A DNA stretch of 64,000 nt. Origin: Paraglaciecola hydrolytica (GTDB lineage Bacteria > Pseudomonadota > Gammaproteobacteria > Enterobacterales > Alteromonadaceae). The position numbers were made by a program, and so were the translations under genes. The DNA is taken from assembly GCF_001565895.1 (NCBI RefSeq), contig NZ_LSNE01000006.1, forward strand, positions 1 to 64,000, in the 5' to 3' direction. Each line of letters begins with the position of its first letter. Position 1 is the first letter of the stretch. The notes under the pieces were generated by a model. That model ran no database searches and was not told where the DNA came from. It saw only the letters and a list, made by a program, of their open reading frames with translations. Positions 63,608 to 64,000 of this stretch are shown one piece after another.

Positions 63608-64000
63608 ATTAAATCTCAAGTTCAGTAAATGATTACTGTCACTATATGAAATAAAAGTGTGATAAAAGTGCAATAAATGTGCAATTTGTGTGGAGAATTA
63701 CATTGTTGTTCGATTAGTCTTTAAAACTAAGGCAGAGGAGATATTTTATCGGCTAACTGAGCGTCTACGATTAACTGAAAACAGCACATAGTCAGTGACA
63801 AAAGTTAATGTGCTTGGCTTATTTCCACTGGCATAAGGACGACTGCCATGGCTTTATTTATTGTTGTGTGTTGTTAGCCCATCAAGCCAAGTCACAACGC
63901 CATGAAAATTGAGAATGTAAAAACCCATATCCTGCACTGTAAACGCGGGATTTTTTTTGCAGCTTAAATTTAACTGGAGTGGCTTGCACCTTAACCCAAC
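63608..64000. other. Intergenic region at the right edge
   Basis: About 390 bases: the promoter region of the CotH gene, then the second copy of the 55-base repeat (63884-63938), then GTAAACGCGGGA and a T-run (TTTTTTTT). No credible gene. The repeat's other-strand reading gives MGFYILNFHGVVTWLD, out of frame with the homologous end of the VTC protein. Confidence 0.5.
63884..63938 (+). repeat. 55-base direct repeat, copy 2
   Basis: See 60297-60351. Same orientation, 3 mismatches, about 3.6 kb apart, flanking the CotH and VTC genes. Confidence 0.85.

Overview
The window looks like a chromosomal segment of a marine gammaproteobacterium of the Alteromonadales, most like Paraglaciecola or Glaciecola relatives. 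The basis is the mix of housekeeping genes typical of the group (NlpI, SlyD-type FKBP, NadA, beta-carbonic anhydrase, DUF1244, DUF5924/DUF2914 and DUF3718 proteins), moderately AT-rich DNA, TonB receptors and many secreted hydrolases. The genus is an inference; no rRNA gene is present. There is no intact transposase, prophage or CRISPR array.

Layout. 1-2,190 is a low-gene-density accessory patch: a DUF6090 membrane protein, the decayed 3' end of an IS91-type transposase, and a 9-bp tandem repeat. 2,197-9,825 is a minus-strand run: an unknown protein, a lipoprotein 5'-nucleotidase/metallophosphoesterase, a BtuB-like TonB receptor, and a 1,075-residue multidomain cytochrome c/dehydrogenase-like protein. 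Next come a diguanylate cyclase with an ethylene-receptor-like sensor, a carbonic anhydrase and a small lipocalin-like protein. 12,882-16,323 is a MacA/MacB-like exporter split into adaptor, ATPase and permease. 16,564-20,225 is a three-gene cluster of unknown function: two tandem membrane paralogues, each internally duplicated, and a secreted coiled-coil protein. 20,455-26,219 holds an M14 carboxypeptidase, an orphan secreted protein on the other strand, and a 5'-truncated second copy of the peptidase.

26,419-33,372 carries a DUF5924 membrane protein, a probable glycoside hydrolase, a beta-lactamase-fold hydrolase, a solute-binding-like protein, a GST and a DUF1244 protein. 33,559-38,635 is a second exporter cluster with three successive adaptor proteins between its ATPase and permease, followed by a two-subunit molybdenum hydroxylase (IorA/IorB type). 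41,546-46,686 is core: cytidine deaminase, NlpI, a membrane-anchored HExxH protein, NadA, a HAD phosphatase and tRNA-Ser(GGA). Downstream of the tRNA is a small accessory patch with an orphan gene, then a serine-less esterase homologue beside an AraC regulator, a lipoprotein, a DEDDh exonuclease, a DUF3718 protein and SlyD.

53,929-60,191 is the most system-like locus. An FHA protein is divergent from a cyclic-nucleotide-binding/patatin phospholipase, which is followed almost without gaps by a DevB adaptor, a DevC permease and a DevA ATPase carrying an extra C-terminal GAF domain. I read it as a signal-gated lipid-modification and export module. The window ends with a lamin-tail/CotH kinase lipoprotein and a truncated VTC (polyphosphate-polymerase-like) gene, bracketed by 55-bp direct repeats.

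Repeats are a second theme. CTAG-rich motifs recur just 3' of stop codons, two copies of a ~58-bp palindromic element share ends with the 9-bp tandem array, and paired palindromes precede the DUF3718 gene.
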